The notes below the pieces were generated by a model. The model was not told the DNA's origin. It searched no databases and worked only from the letters and a program-made list of their open reading frames with translations. The position numbers and the translations under genes were made by a program. Shown here one piece after another: positions 25,265-36,416 of a DNA stretch of 64,000 nt. Every line of letters starts with the position of its first letter. Within the stretch, counting starts at the first letter, position 1. Location: contig OY856410.1 in the NCBI GenBank assembly GCA_963693085.1, positions 1,395,972,363-1,396,036,362 on the forward strand. Direction: 5' to 3'. Source of the stretch: Alisma plantago-aquatica. Its lineage: Eukaryota; Streptophyta; Magnoliopsida; Alismatales; Alismataceae.

Positions 25265-26667
25265 TAGTTTCATGCTGAGGACAACATGGTTTAAAAGGTT
25301 GGGGTGGTAGGGCGGTAAGCCCTCAGTCTCAACTTATTTTGACATTTTCCTGTTCCACCTGATTGTTGTTTGTTTGATTTTAATCCATCTAGTGTAGATT
25401 GTCTTTTGCTTTCATTCATGCATACATGTAGTTTAATTTCATGCATTTTGCGTAATTTTCAAAATTTTTCTCTTTTTGCCATGCATTGCATATCATGTAG
25501 ATTTTTGGTAATTTTTGCATGTTTTAGCTAGGATTTTCTTTTTTATTGCTTTAAGTTTAATAATATAGGCTTACATGTGATTGGAGGCAACTTGACATCG
25601 TTTTGGCCAATTTTGCTCAAATATGAGATTTCTTGTCTAAAAACTGTGTTTTGACCCAATCTCTACTGTTTTGAGTAAAAATGATGACCTTTGACAAATG
25701 CAAGTGAATTATCATTGTTTGTTGCTATGTGGTATCAATGTTTGACTTTTTACATGTGCATTACCTCTCTTAGGATTGTGATTGATTTGGTTGAATTATG
25801 AGTTGAGCAAGCTTTGAGCGCTTAGTGTTTGTGGAATCACTTGATTGATATATCAATTTCATCTTGTTCACTCATGGGATGTGACATCTAGGATGAAGTA
25901 TTGGATTAATTTTCATGTAGGATGTCTTATGTGGAGAATCATACCAATGACTCCTCTTTGACCCGACTATTCAATCACCATTTTCTTACCCCTCTACCTC
26001 ATGAAAGGATGCTAAAGTGCACATATCAGCCGTGGCCACCTCCAAAAGTTTGGGGTGGCCACATATACATCTCACTACTTCACTCTCATCATCATATGCC
26101 CTATCCACTCCAAGGGCAAAGAAAAAGAAAAAAAATGCAAAAAGAAAATAAAAGGATGCTCCTGTTTAAGAGCATTCAAATAAAGAAAAGATGAGCGCTC
26201 TATGTAATAGCACTCCAAAAATCATACCACAACCCTTTCTTCCACTTTCATACCCATTGAGCTAGGAAACATCAAACCTAGCTCATTTTTCCCTTTTCCG
26301 CAACCACGTGGGTCTTTTGGTGTGATTTGAAACATAAGATTGAATGCATGAATGTGAAACAATACTCCTAGTCGTCCTTGATTAACACCACCATGAAACG
26401 GTTTACCTGGAACTTTATGGAAGAAATATGGATAACTTGAGTATTCTATGTGATATATTTGAAGTTCATATGCTTTGTGCTCTTTTCATGATTGGATTGT
26501 GAAAACAGGAGACGAGAGAGGTGAAATGCATGTACTCAGTCATCTTTGATCCCATTTAGCAATAATCATCTTTTATATTGCATTTGTCATTTCTTGATTG
26601 TGGAAATTTTGTAGAGAGATTGAGTTAGAGCATACTTGAGGACAAGTATGTTTCAAGTTTGGGGTGG
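25265..26667 (+). other. E4 3' non-coding region with two polypurine-tract-like sites
   Basis: About 1.4 kb of AT-rich sequence without convincing frames. A purine tract with the context GAGGACAA...GGTTGGGGTGG occurs at about 25276-25305. A closely similar one, GAGGACAA...GTTTGGGGTGG, lies at 26638-26667 and abuts the 3' LTR. The latter is in the normal place for plus-strand priming; the former may be a duplicated or internal site. Confidence 0.65.
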
Positions 26668-27744
26668 TGATTCAGCCCTATTTTAGGGCTTCATATTGTG
26701 TCATTTTTCTCTTCAATCACATCTACACCTGCTAGATTACATGTTATTCCTCCCAATATGCTTATTTGTATAAAATGCACTTATGGACATTATTTGCATG
26801 TTTTTCAAGCATTTGGACCACACTTGATGGAATAGAGAGAGGAGTGATCCTAGGGTTTGTCTACCCTTGGGGAAGCCCAAAGTGAAGACCGATGCTCCCT
26901 CAACCTACCCCTAGTGGCCAAAGATCCATTGAAGAAAAGATGTCCAAGAAAATTCAAAGAACAAAGTTGAAGTGCTGATCCAGGACCCATCACGACCGTG
27001 GTACCACATAATGGCCATGCTACACATCTGAAGAACAGGCATGGCACAACACCACAACCACCATCACCTTGCCCACCACGGTCATGCTAGCCAGCATGAC
27101 CCTGCTACCCTCAACCCACCACGGCCGTGGCACCCAGAATGTGATAAGTTCATACCCCTAAACATCCCATACCTCTCTTTATTGATTACAACCATAGTTT
27201 TGTACTTGCATAGCTAGTGTTAGCTTAGTTAGCTCTTTTCTTTCTTAGTTAGCTTCTTGCCCTATTTTTACCTTGTTCTTGTAGTTTATCTCTTTAATTG
27301 CTCTTTTGCTTCTCTATTGCTTGCCTTAGTGTAAATTGCCTTTTCATACCTAGCTTAGTCTTTTCTTGCATACTTAGTCTTAATCTAGTCTAGGGTTAAC
27401 TTAGGTTTCATTCTTGCCTTTAATTGCTTATTTGTCCATAATAGTTTAACAATCAAAACAACCTTCAAACCCTTAACCCTAGTCTCTGTAGTAGGAACCT
27501 AGTAAAACTAAACCTAGATCTAGTGCCCCCTCTTTTCCCTGTGGATCGACCCTATACTTGCCACCTTCCTATACTACAAAATGAACCTGTGCGCTTGCGG
27601 GTGTAGTTGTTTTTAGTGTGAGTAGGTGTTAAGTTAGGTTTTATAAATATCGAAAGTGAATCCACCGTGTGTGTCTATCCATAGGGTTGCATCTATTCAA
27701 ACTCCAATTGAGTAGTGTGTAACACCATTGGCAGAAACACACCA
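26668..27744 (+). repeat. E4 3' LTR with 1.15-kb internal deletion
   Basis: It matches 17641-18104 and then 19258-19850 of the 5' LTR. The middle of the LTR is missing at about 27140, where CACCCAGAA is joined to TGTGATAAGTTC. Both LTR ends are intact and the ATGAG duplication follows at 27745, so the deletion is separate from integration. Confidence 0.9.
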
Positions 27745-29710
27745 ATGAGCTAAGTGTAAGAGCACATAGAATGAACATGAATCTATGGACCCATGTGTGA
27801 CCATCTCTAAGGGGCATGATGATATGTTGCCATGGAGGTAACTTGTATGGGGCTAGACCGAGATAGGTAGGTCTCCATGATTCTTATGAAGAGATGTAAG
27901 AGTACCTAGAGAGATGATGGACATTCGGGTGAGGATTTAAGATTGAGATGTTCTATAATAGAATCCTAAGTCAATACTAACATCAAGGGGGGATAAGACC
28001 GATGGCAGTAGGAGTTTTTTGTTCCCAGGTTGTACAAGACTATAGGTTTGGGAGGTAACAACTACCTTTGTCCGAGGACCATGGGTTAGGAGGTTGGCCA
28101 CCTTCATGAGTTCATGGGGCCTAAGGGGTAAATGTGAGAGGCACTCCCTAGATTCATAAGGGTTAGATCACCCCAAAAGTACCAGCACCCTAGAGACCTT
28201 GAGGTAACGACTAAGGATTGTACATAAGAGGAATGTTAATATATAAAGGTGATGGGAAAAGTCTTTCCATGAATGTAGACCCACAATGGAGATGTTCATG
28301 GTGTGGATTCATGAGAAGTATGTTTCAACTTAGATCGGAAAGTGTAATGGCAATGTGTGATGCACCATCTCTACTCTTAGAATGGGATGAACTCTGTATT
28401 TGGACTACATCCAAATGCTTATTTCTTCTCGTTATGGGTGTGAGAGATAGGGAAAAATGCATGCCATATACTAAGGATAAAGGTGATATGAGATTGAAAC
28501 ATTTCTAGGACGTTTGAGGATAGAGGAAGTACCACACTGTTTTAGAAGTATATTGGATATATGGTATGCAAACATAGATGAACTAAGGTAATCATAATAT
28601 GAGGACATTCTTATCAAGAGTAATTTAGATTTTATGAGTTAACGTTTGGGTTTGATAACCGAGATGATGGATGTAAGAGCTCAAAATTTTCCCAACTCAG
28701 ACAGACCTAAACTCGAGACAAGGATGATGAGTGGAGTATATGAAGGTTTATTTTCTCACCATCACCTAGCACATAAGGAAATTAATGTGGTAATATATAC
28801 TCTTATCTGAGACACAACTCAGGTATAAACTATATTGTTTAGCCACTAGAGAGGTTGGAAGAGGCTGCTAGGTGAACCTTACAATCGTTAGGAGATGAGA
28901 CCTGTATGGCTAACATCTAGATACAATTAGACCTATTGGTTAGATTAGTGATTGCCTAGTTAGCCTAGAATTTGAGGAGAGAAAAGGTTTGTTAGGGAGA
29001 ACCTTAGATGCACCTCTCAAGAGAAGTAGGTGGTGAGATCCAGTACTAGAGTGTTTATGATTTCTGAGGTTTCTCCCTAGAAGAATCATATAGTGTAGGA
29101 AGCTCATGATTTTAAGTACACCGTACACTGTGGTACTACTAAGATGGTTAAGGTTTGCAGTGGTACCTTGAATACCTAGAAGAAAGAGGGATATAAGAGT
29201 GCATATGGTCAGTTTCCATACATGCTAGAGGTTTAAGGATGAACACCATAGACCCAATGGATTTCTATAGAGAATTGGAAATTCTCGAGTGGAATGGGAA
29301 CAAATCACCCTGGACATTGTGGTGGGTCTCCCCTGGACCAAAAGAGGTCATGATGCAATATGGGTTATGGTATATTGCCTTACCAAGTCGACACATTCCC
29401 TTGCCTAAGAGATCACTACCAGTGTGAGAGATCTGGTTGAACCATATATAGATATGAGAAAAAGATAGTTCAACTCCACAGTGATCCAAGTTCAATATTC
29501 TTGAGCAAGGCCTTAAGTTTGTTTCCATCTTGTGGAAGTAAGTACATGAAGAACTTGATACTAGATTGAAGTTTTGTATATAATATCACCCTCAGACTGA
29601 TGGGCAGTCAAGAGAGTATGATCCAGACATTAGAGGGTCTGAAGAGAGCATATGTGCTCATTCGGGGTGATCCATGGGAGTAGTTCCTGCCCCTAGTAGA
29701 GTTTTCTTGT
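27745..29710 (+). other. E3 interior copy 2, right part, with pol remnants
   Basis: It aligns with about 9778-11731 of interior copy 1. The same fragments are visible: the integrase finger region near 29100-29150 and the integrase core near 29270-29400 (GHDAIW). It ends abruptly at 29710 inside what should be integrase; the last 655 bp of the interior, including the purine tract, are missing and the sequence joins LTR C. Confidence 0.8.
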
Positions 29711-30349
29711 TATGATTTTGAAATTGTATGATTTATGTTCAATGAATGGATTTCTTTGATAATATTTCCTTTAAATGTAAGATTTCGTGGACCCTAATAA
29801 GTTAGTGAGTCCAATATGATAAAACGGAAAGAAAAGTTGGATGAAATCAAATAATGCATAAAAAGGAAAAGAAATTAAGATAATTATGAGATATATGTGG
29901 AAAGATGTGTGATTGATCATCATGGGTGATATTTCGAAATCCACAAAGTTTCTAATGGTAAAAGGAATCCAAATAAAGAGAATAAAAGAGTAAGATATAT
30001 AAAATATGTATAAAATATGCCTTATTAAGAGATAACTTGCATATGAAGAAAAGTATCTTATACTTTCACATTTGAGTCATAAAACTTGACATACAAGTAG
30101 TTTATGTCATTATGCACTTTCCTTTAAAATTTGGGATCAAACAGATACGCATTTTAGGAGATATGATTTTTAGAAGATTCCCTAAAGTGATGGGAGTCTC
30201 ATTAAATGTCACAGTCTAAATCAAATTGAGATACTTTAGTTTTTTTTTGACGTGTGGCTTTCTGACCGTTGGATCGGCGATCCACGATCAGGGTCTTGTC
30301 ACCTACCCCAAGCCGTTTAGAAATAGGGGGTGCATAACAAATCCTTGAT

Positions 30350-30351
<2 letters not shown>

Positions 30352-30422
<71 letters not shown>
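30352..30422. repeat. (TA)n followed by (GA)n microsatellite
   Basis: A TA run to about 30388 and then a GA run to about 30422 at the LTR position that in LTR A holds a short TA run. It borders MITE-Y. Confidence 0.95.
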
Positions 30423-30423
<1 letters not shown>

Positions 30424-30426
<3 letters not shown>

Positions 30427-30830
30427 TGATCCTATGAGAGCCCTCCTACCGTGAGAGCATGAGAGCCTTTTTAATAACTACACATTCAGAAGTTTTTTTT
30501 TGCAAATCCAACCATATGGATGTGAAAAGAAACATTGCCATTAACTTCACACAAAAAATTATCATGATCGAACATTGTTTGTGCAACCATAAATACAATT
30601 TACATATATTGCATCTAACGGTCAACCCTAAAATTCAATATGGAATGTTAAAAACATTTCTATTACCATGGACAATCTGTAAGTCCGATGTATATGAAAC
30701 TTTTTGGGTAGGTAAATACAATGATATATTTTGAATCCATAAGGTTGGATTAGTAAAAATGGATCATCATTGGGAGTTATTCCAAGGGCTCTCTTTCTCT
30801 CACCATCTTAGGGCTCTCACTGGATCATTC
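30424..30830. mobile_element. MITE-Y: ~400-bp inverted-repeat element
   Basis: The left end GGATGATCC-TATGAGAGCCC and the right end (read in reverse) GAATGATCC-AGTGAGAGCCC form a TIR of about 45 bp with mismatches, rich in GAGAGCC words. It has no credible ORF; the 91-codon frame at 30459 is taken as chance. It is absent from LTRs A and B. A second, truncated right end is at 31114-31220. Confidence 0.7.
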
Positions 30831-30838
30831 TTCTCTCT

Positions 30839-30840
<2 letters not shown>

Positions 30841-30873
<33 letters not shown>
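30841..30873. repeat. (TA)n microsatellite
   Basis: A pure TA run between MITE-Y and the partial MITE-X, as in LTR B where TA also precedes MITE-X. Confidence 0.95.
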
Positions 30874-30878
<5 letters not shown>

Positions 30879-31113
30879 GCTAAAATACACTCGAGTGTAC
30901 GGATTACGCTATACACCTTAATGATGTTTGCCTATCTAGACCTTGTCTTTCCAAAATCCAATCCATTGATCTTCAAGGTTACAATAATAATAGGCTACAT
31001 ACAAAATTTGAGCTCATTTGGATGAGTGTAAGTCACTCATCCAAGGACAACAAAATTGACACACAAAACTAATTTGAAATGCATGATTCTTGCCTCCTTT
31101 AGATGCACAACCT
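30873..31113. mobile_element. MITE-X, left 240 bp only
   Basis: It is nearly identical to 13123-13363 (AGTTAGGCTA...ACACTCGAGTGTAC and onward). It stops at CACAACCTAT, where MITE-X of LTR B continues with AAGTATCC, and is fused to a piece of MITE-Y. Confidence 0.85.
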
Positions 31114-31220
31114 ATATTTTGAATCCATAAGGTTGGATTAGTAAAAATGGATCATCATTGGGAGTTATTCCAAGGGCTCTCATGCTCTCACCATCTTAGG
31201 GCTCTCACTGGATCATTCTT
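31114..31220. mobile_element. MITE-Y, right ~107 bp only, fused to MITE-X
   Basis: It repeats 30723-30830 (TATTTTGAATCC... to GGATCATTC) nearly exactly. The junction with MITE-X has a few shared bases (TATA). A (CT)n and (TA)n tract follow at 31221-31271 before the normal LTR sequence resumes. Confidence 0.8.
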
Positions 31221-31224
31221 CTCC

Positions 31225-31273
<49 letters not shown>

Positions 31274-33272
31274 CAGAAGGCTTTGTGAGATGTGAGATGC
31301 ACCTGGTGATCTTGCTCCCCATCCAAGCTTTCCGTAAGGGCGAAGATGGTAATGGGAGGATGATCTCCCCACCGCCATGGCTCTCACAAACCATGTGCTC
31401 AGGTCACACCCGGTGTCCTAGGGAGGCACCTGCATGCCCGAAGAGCACCGATGGCCCCGTACGGGCAGTGCAGAGGTCATGCGTAGGCGTCGAGCCCTAC
31501 AGGGCGTTGGTTTAGTGGGCGGTGGGGGTGCTCTACTTTCCCTGCCCAGAACAGAGCTCCCGCACGGGCTTTGCACGAAGAGGAACACAAGAGGAGGTGA
31601 GTTTCTGGACTGGGAAGAAAGAAAAGAAATATGTTTGGCAAATATTTGGTACACATGTTCCTATTCGATTGGTCCTTAATTTTTTATTTGGCAAATATTT
31701 AAGAAATAAATTGGTAACTCAGATTAAGATGAATTATATATGAAAATTGATCAGAAAAATACAAGGAACTCAATAAAAATATAATTGAGGCCTGAATCCA
31801 TTCAAAATGCAAAAAGTATGTAAAGTTGTCACCTTTAATGCATTTATTAGTAAGAAACCCTAATTGTGAGATTAATGAGATTTAGTGAAATTCTCTGATT
31901 GATTTAAGTTGATATTAACCCGTTGTTCATAAAAAGAAGAAAGATCTAAAAGGATGATCTTGGTGTATAATTGGCTAATTTAGGGCTACATATGTATAAA
32001 GTGCATTAATGGGCTTAGAAACCCTAATTTAGGTGATTATGACTTTTAATGTTTTTAATTATGAAAATACATGAATAAGTCAGAGATATGATGTTCTAAA
32101 GTCAATTTGAGAGTAAATAACTCTTAATCTGGATATGCATGTAGTTAGGGTTTTATGATGTAGAATATGTTTTAGAGTTTGTTGACCTAAAAAGGTAAAG
32201 TTTGAGAAATTGATCTAAAAAACCCTAAGGAAACCTTCATTCAACCTAGAAACCCTAGAAAGAATTCCCAAGTCAATAAAATGAGTTTATGATGAGTATG
32301 TGGTAATTAGGTCATACATGCTTCTTAGGATTATGTTGTGCTTGTGTGATTGGCTTGGTTAGTTGATTGGATTACCTGATCGGATTAGACTTTGCTTGTT
32401 CTTTGAGATCTCCAAATCAGGTATGTGGTTACTCTTATGGATAATCACTCTAGTTTCATGGATATTTTTGAGGTTTTACTGGTTTCTTGAAATTAACTGC
32501 TTGGTTAACTTTTATTTCATACAACTATAAAGTGACTATGGCTATCACCATAAATATTTGTGCATAACTAGATCAGATCCTAGTCTTCCTCTGTAGCTTT
32601 GATGATGATGAGATGGATGACCTAGTACATGGTCTACCCTTGGGGTAGGATCATCAGGTTATCATGAGTCGATGTGTTGGTATACCCTTGGGTAGGACCA
32701 TACAACTACACATCCCTAGGTCGTAGTCTACCTATAAGGTAGGATCAAAGGGGGTATTTGAGATCTACCATATGAGAGAGGTAGTATCCATGTCCACTAT
32801 AGGGACAACATAGAGGCTTTGATATGTAAGGATTGAGTAGTTATATTTAACATGTAAAGTTTGATCTGTTATTTAATAATTTGGTTGCATTATGTTGTTA
32901 CAAATAGATGTAAGATTTTGGTTCCCCCACATACTGATATAATTCATTATACTGACCGTCATTTTGTTTGTCGGCATTTTAGGTTTATTAGAAAGTGGAT
33001 ATTCCTTTAAAGAGATGTTGAATGAATAAAACTTAATAAATAATTGGAGATTTATATATAGATAGTTTCTTATCTGGTTAAAGTTCCAATTTCCTACTTT
33101 TGAAAGGTATGTAAAAAGTAAAATTTTATCCTATTTTAAGCGTAGTCTTTGGTAGAATTTATTAATTATTTTTTATTAATTACAAAACATTGATCCTGTT
33201 TTGGGATAGCGGCTCTGGTTTTCTGGTCTTCCTTAATTGGGGGTTAGCGGGATGTGGGGTTGCTTCTGTTAG

Positions 33273-34037
33273 AGTGATAATATAAGTTTTATCTGGTACA
33301 AAGTGGTCGAATTGGTTCTCAAATTGATTTTGGCGCCATTTTGGATTCCCATTGCAAGGTTTTCATTGTCAAACTTATTTTCATTATTATATTATACTGA
33401 TAAAAAACACATTTTTAGATTTCATTGATGATTTTGGAACCAAGTCACCATCGCAAGGAAGTTGTAATAGTAGATAGGCCTTAGTGTAGAAATGTTTGAT
33501 TTGCATGTTCAACCCTCCGACCCTAGGGTCAAAGAACAAATATATTAGCTATAATCTAGTTGGCTAGCCTATTGATTCTTTGTATGGTTAGATAGATCCT
33601 TTTAAGGGGTTGATCCTTATACACTTCGGTCTGTAACTTAATTTAATGAATACTTGAAATTAATGGTTATTTACATTGGGAACTGATTATGAAAGGGATA
33701 CAAAATATTATAATAGTAGGATTGAGAGACTCCCCATAACAATGTAGGTAACCAAATTTTTTTTTTAAAACTATTAAGATAGTCCTCAATCTTAGTGTAA
33801 ATCCCTAGACTAATATATGGTATGAGAAGATAATAGAGCCTTGATGGATGAAGTAACATAAGTTCATGTTGGCTTCTGCATACAAGTGTGATGTGGGTAT
33901 GTTATGTTAGAACTCACAAAATTAACATTATCTAGTGAATTAGAAACATATATTTGGTTAGAAATTTATAGCTTAGTACATTGGGTTGTAGCTTGGTGGA
34001 TTTCGGGGACGAAGTCCTCTCTAAGGAGTGGAGTGTT
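33273..34037 (+). other. E2 interior, right part, ending in polypurine tract
   Basis: Degenerate sequence after E3. The end reads like the tail of a gypsy pol region (GATTTCGGGGACGAAGTCC, around 33998-34016), followed by a purine-rich AAGGAGTGGAGTG and the LTR start at 34038. No other coding motif was recognised. Confidence 0.65.
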
Positions 34038-36385
34038 TGTAACATACTCGAATCTGGGTATATATCTTAACCCTCCATTTTCTATGCACATCCAATTATG
34101 ATTAATATCAAGTTGCTTTGCCTTATTTTTATAAAACTAGAGAAGTTTGGAATCTAAATCATACTAAGATGACAAATATCCATTACAATAGGTTTTAGGA
34201 TTAATGAAGTAGTTAACTATTAAATTAGGGATAATGATGTAAATTCAATTCTCATTAGAACTTGACCTTAATTTGTCTCTTTAAAAATCTTAGTAGGACT
34301 TGACCATGAAGGAAAATGAGAAAATAAGCAATTTTTGTATCAAAATTGATTAAGAAACGTACTAAATATAGTTATTAGGTACTTAATTTACAAGCAACTA
34401 AATAAACTACAAAATGTGTCCAAAATGAGAAGTTAATGTCAAAACTAAACTCCCCACACCTTATTTAGAAAACCAATGTATTTTTAGGTCAATCTGATAT
34501 TAATTATACCCTTGACCACTTGGATTAAACTACACAATTTTAATGCATATCAATACATTCAATATTCTAATTTAAAGCCAAGTCAATTTGATTAAATTGT
34601 AGTAACATCTTTAACCCATCTAGAAACCTCACCCACACACTCCTCACGTAGGGTCTACAAGCAACACACAAAATGGCCGCCGCCCATAGCCTCCCCTTCC
34701 TCTTCCTCTCTGCTTCCATCACCCTATTTCTTCTCGAGCTTTGTTCTCTCTTCCATTTCATGCACACCAAAAACCCTAGCCGCCACCTCCATCTTCTTGG
34801 TGTTGGCTAGCCATAGAGACAGATAGAGGGAGGTGTCAAGGTTGTTTCCGACTGTAAAGGCCGACCACTACTCTAGCAGTCATCTTCACCAGTGCGTCTA
34901 CCACACTTATTCCCCACATCATCAATTGTTCTTCCCCACTCCTCTTCTTCCCCTTCCATCACCCACCGACATTTAGGAAACCCTAACCTCCTTGTTATCT
35001 TGTCTTGCACCTACAAACTGCCAGAACAAAGAGAGAGAGAGAGAGTAAGAGCAAACTCTACTTCTTGCAATCTGTAAGATTGATGATGACTCCATGGACA
35101 TCAATTGCTACGTCTCTAGTCTAACTTCCCATCAATAGAAATGACTCCACTCATCCTTGCATAGGTTTCATCTCTGTACTAAACATCCTCTTTGCTTCAT
35201 CCTCTCATTGTCATCCTCCCTGGCTATGTGGATGTCACCTCCTGGTGATCCAGTGACTAGCGATGAGTTTTTGGACCACGAGACTGACGACCGATACGTA
35301 CTCCAGTGCCATCATCTGGGAATGGACATCACATTTTCCTCCACCTCATCAGCAACTGGATGATCAGATCTTCTCCTCTGCATATCCTCCTCCTCTCGCC
35401 TTCCTCCATGATCACCTAAATTCCTAGTGGCCACAACCACTGATCACCATGCACCCTACAGCCAGACAGCAAAGGAGGTACCTATGACGCCACCTCTTGC
35501 TGTACGACCTCCACCCATGGTCATCCACGACAAGCATGGTTCCCACTTCATTAATCGCACACCCCATAGATGTCCCCTCACCATCACATATGTCGACCTA
35601 TAGAGAATGATCCTGTCAGTCACTGACTCCCTTGCTCAGCCGCCATCATCTATGTCAACATCAATCTCTCTTCTAATCATCCTCTTCATCTCGTTGATGA
35701 CCTACTATGTCACAAGATGCCATAGCCCCAGTTGCTGCTGTGCATGGCCACTGTTGGTGAGGTTCAACTCTAAGCAAATATCAAATCTAAGCCATGAGCA
35801 TGAAAAACATGCAAACATCAGTAGATATGCCTTCCTTCTCCAAATCACACTAGGGACTGAAATGCATCTTGGAGCTCCTTAAATTGCCACCTAATTAATT
35901 GCCTCTAGTTGGCTTCTTCTTCATCAGTGACTAAAGACCTGATATACTCATGAGCTTCTAGACACTAGTAATGCACTTGCACAACTGCCCCTTTGATGTC
36001 TCCAACACATCCTAATCTAATAATATCCATGAAAGGTTGGAACGACCTTCTCAAGATGCTGACTATGGAATCTTGTAAGGTATAAAAATCTGACCCATTC
36101 TTCTATTTTTAGTGAATCAAGTCCTAAAGAAGGCTATAATAGATTGAAGATAATATGACTGGTAAACATGGTCATAATAAGCTACATAGACTGCATACTA
36201 ATATAATTATCAATATATTAATAGTTAGTCAGTATGTTAAATCTATACCTTGGTTAATATGATCAATTTAACAATATGAATAGGACTAACATATTGGCAT
36301 AAATGAAAATCAATGATCATTTACCATAAGGCAAGCTTAATAGAATAAATCTAAAATATTTTCATATAGTAAATATGTTTCCTTG

Positions 36386-36416
<31 letters not shown>

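Larger units (their letters stand above)
17641..27744 (+). mobile_element. E4: non-autonomous Athila-like element, gag-protease plus second ORF, no RT/integrase
   Basis: This is a complete element: LTRs at 17641-19850 and 26668-27744, an ATGAG duplication on both sides, a tRNA-Asp type primer site, and a purine tract before the 3' LTR. The order is LTR, gag-protease (20049-22223), a spacer with a GC-rich palindromic repeat cluster, a second ORF (23324-25264), a 1.4-kb non-coding stretch, then LTR. Nothing between protease and 3' LTR looks like RT, RNase H or integrase, so it would need enzymes from a relative. It is the youngest of the four nested elements by position. Confidence 0.88.
5026..33267 (+). 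mobile_element. E3: gypsy element in tandem form LTR-internal-LTR-internal-LTR
   Basis: Three LTRs in the same direction (5026-7755, 12387-15609, 29711-33267) alternate with two related interiors (7756-12386, and 15610-17640 joined to 27745-29710 once E4 is removed). Only the outermost ends carry the GTTAG duplication, so this is one insertion with a shared middle LTR, as expected from unequal recombination between LTRs. Both interiors carry the same degraded gypsy pol remnants. The primer site is tRNA-Met type. LTRs A and B differ by about 3% over the first 215 bases compared by eye. Confidence 0.85.
29711..33267 (+). repeat. E3 LTR C (first ~60 bp missing, with MITE insertions)
   Basis: The LTR sequence starts at the position equivalent to 5085 in LTR A, so about 60 bp are missing along with the adjoining interior. 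It carries a (TA)n-(GA)n tract and two MITE families at 30352-31271, telobox-like words at about 31850-32260, and hairpin words at about 32630-32745. Its end is mutated (GGTTGCTTCT where LTR A has GGTCATTACA) and is followed by the GTTAG duplication at 33268-33272. Confidence 0.85.

Noticed and set aside
13089..31271. CRISPR-like or satellite array from regular repeats
   Set aside because: Repeats are simple TA, GA and CT tracts without unique spacers in a eukaryotic context.
34680..35880. Possible host gene in the GC-richer block (several frames of 60-90 codons)
   Set aside because: The block is inside the E2 3' LTR, frames are short and unrelated, and no conserved domain was seen.
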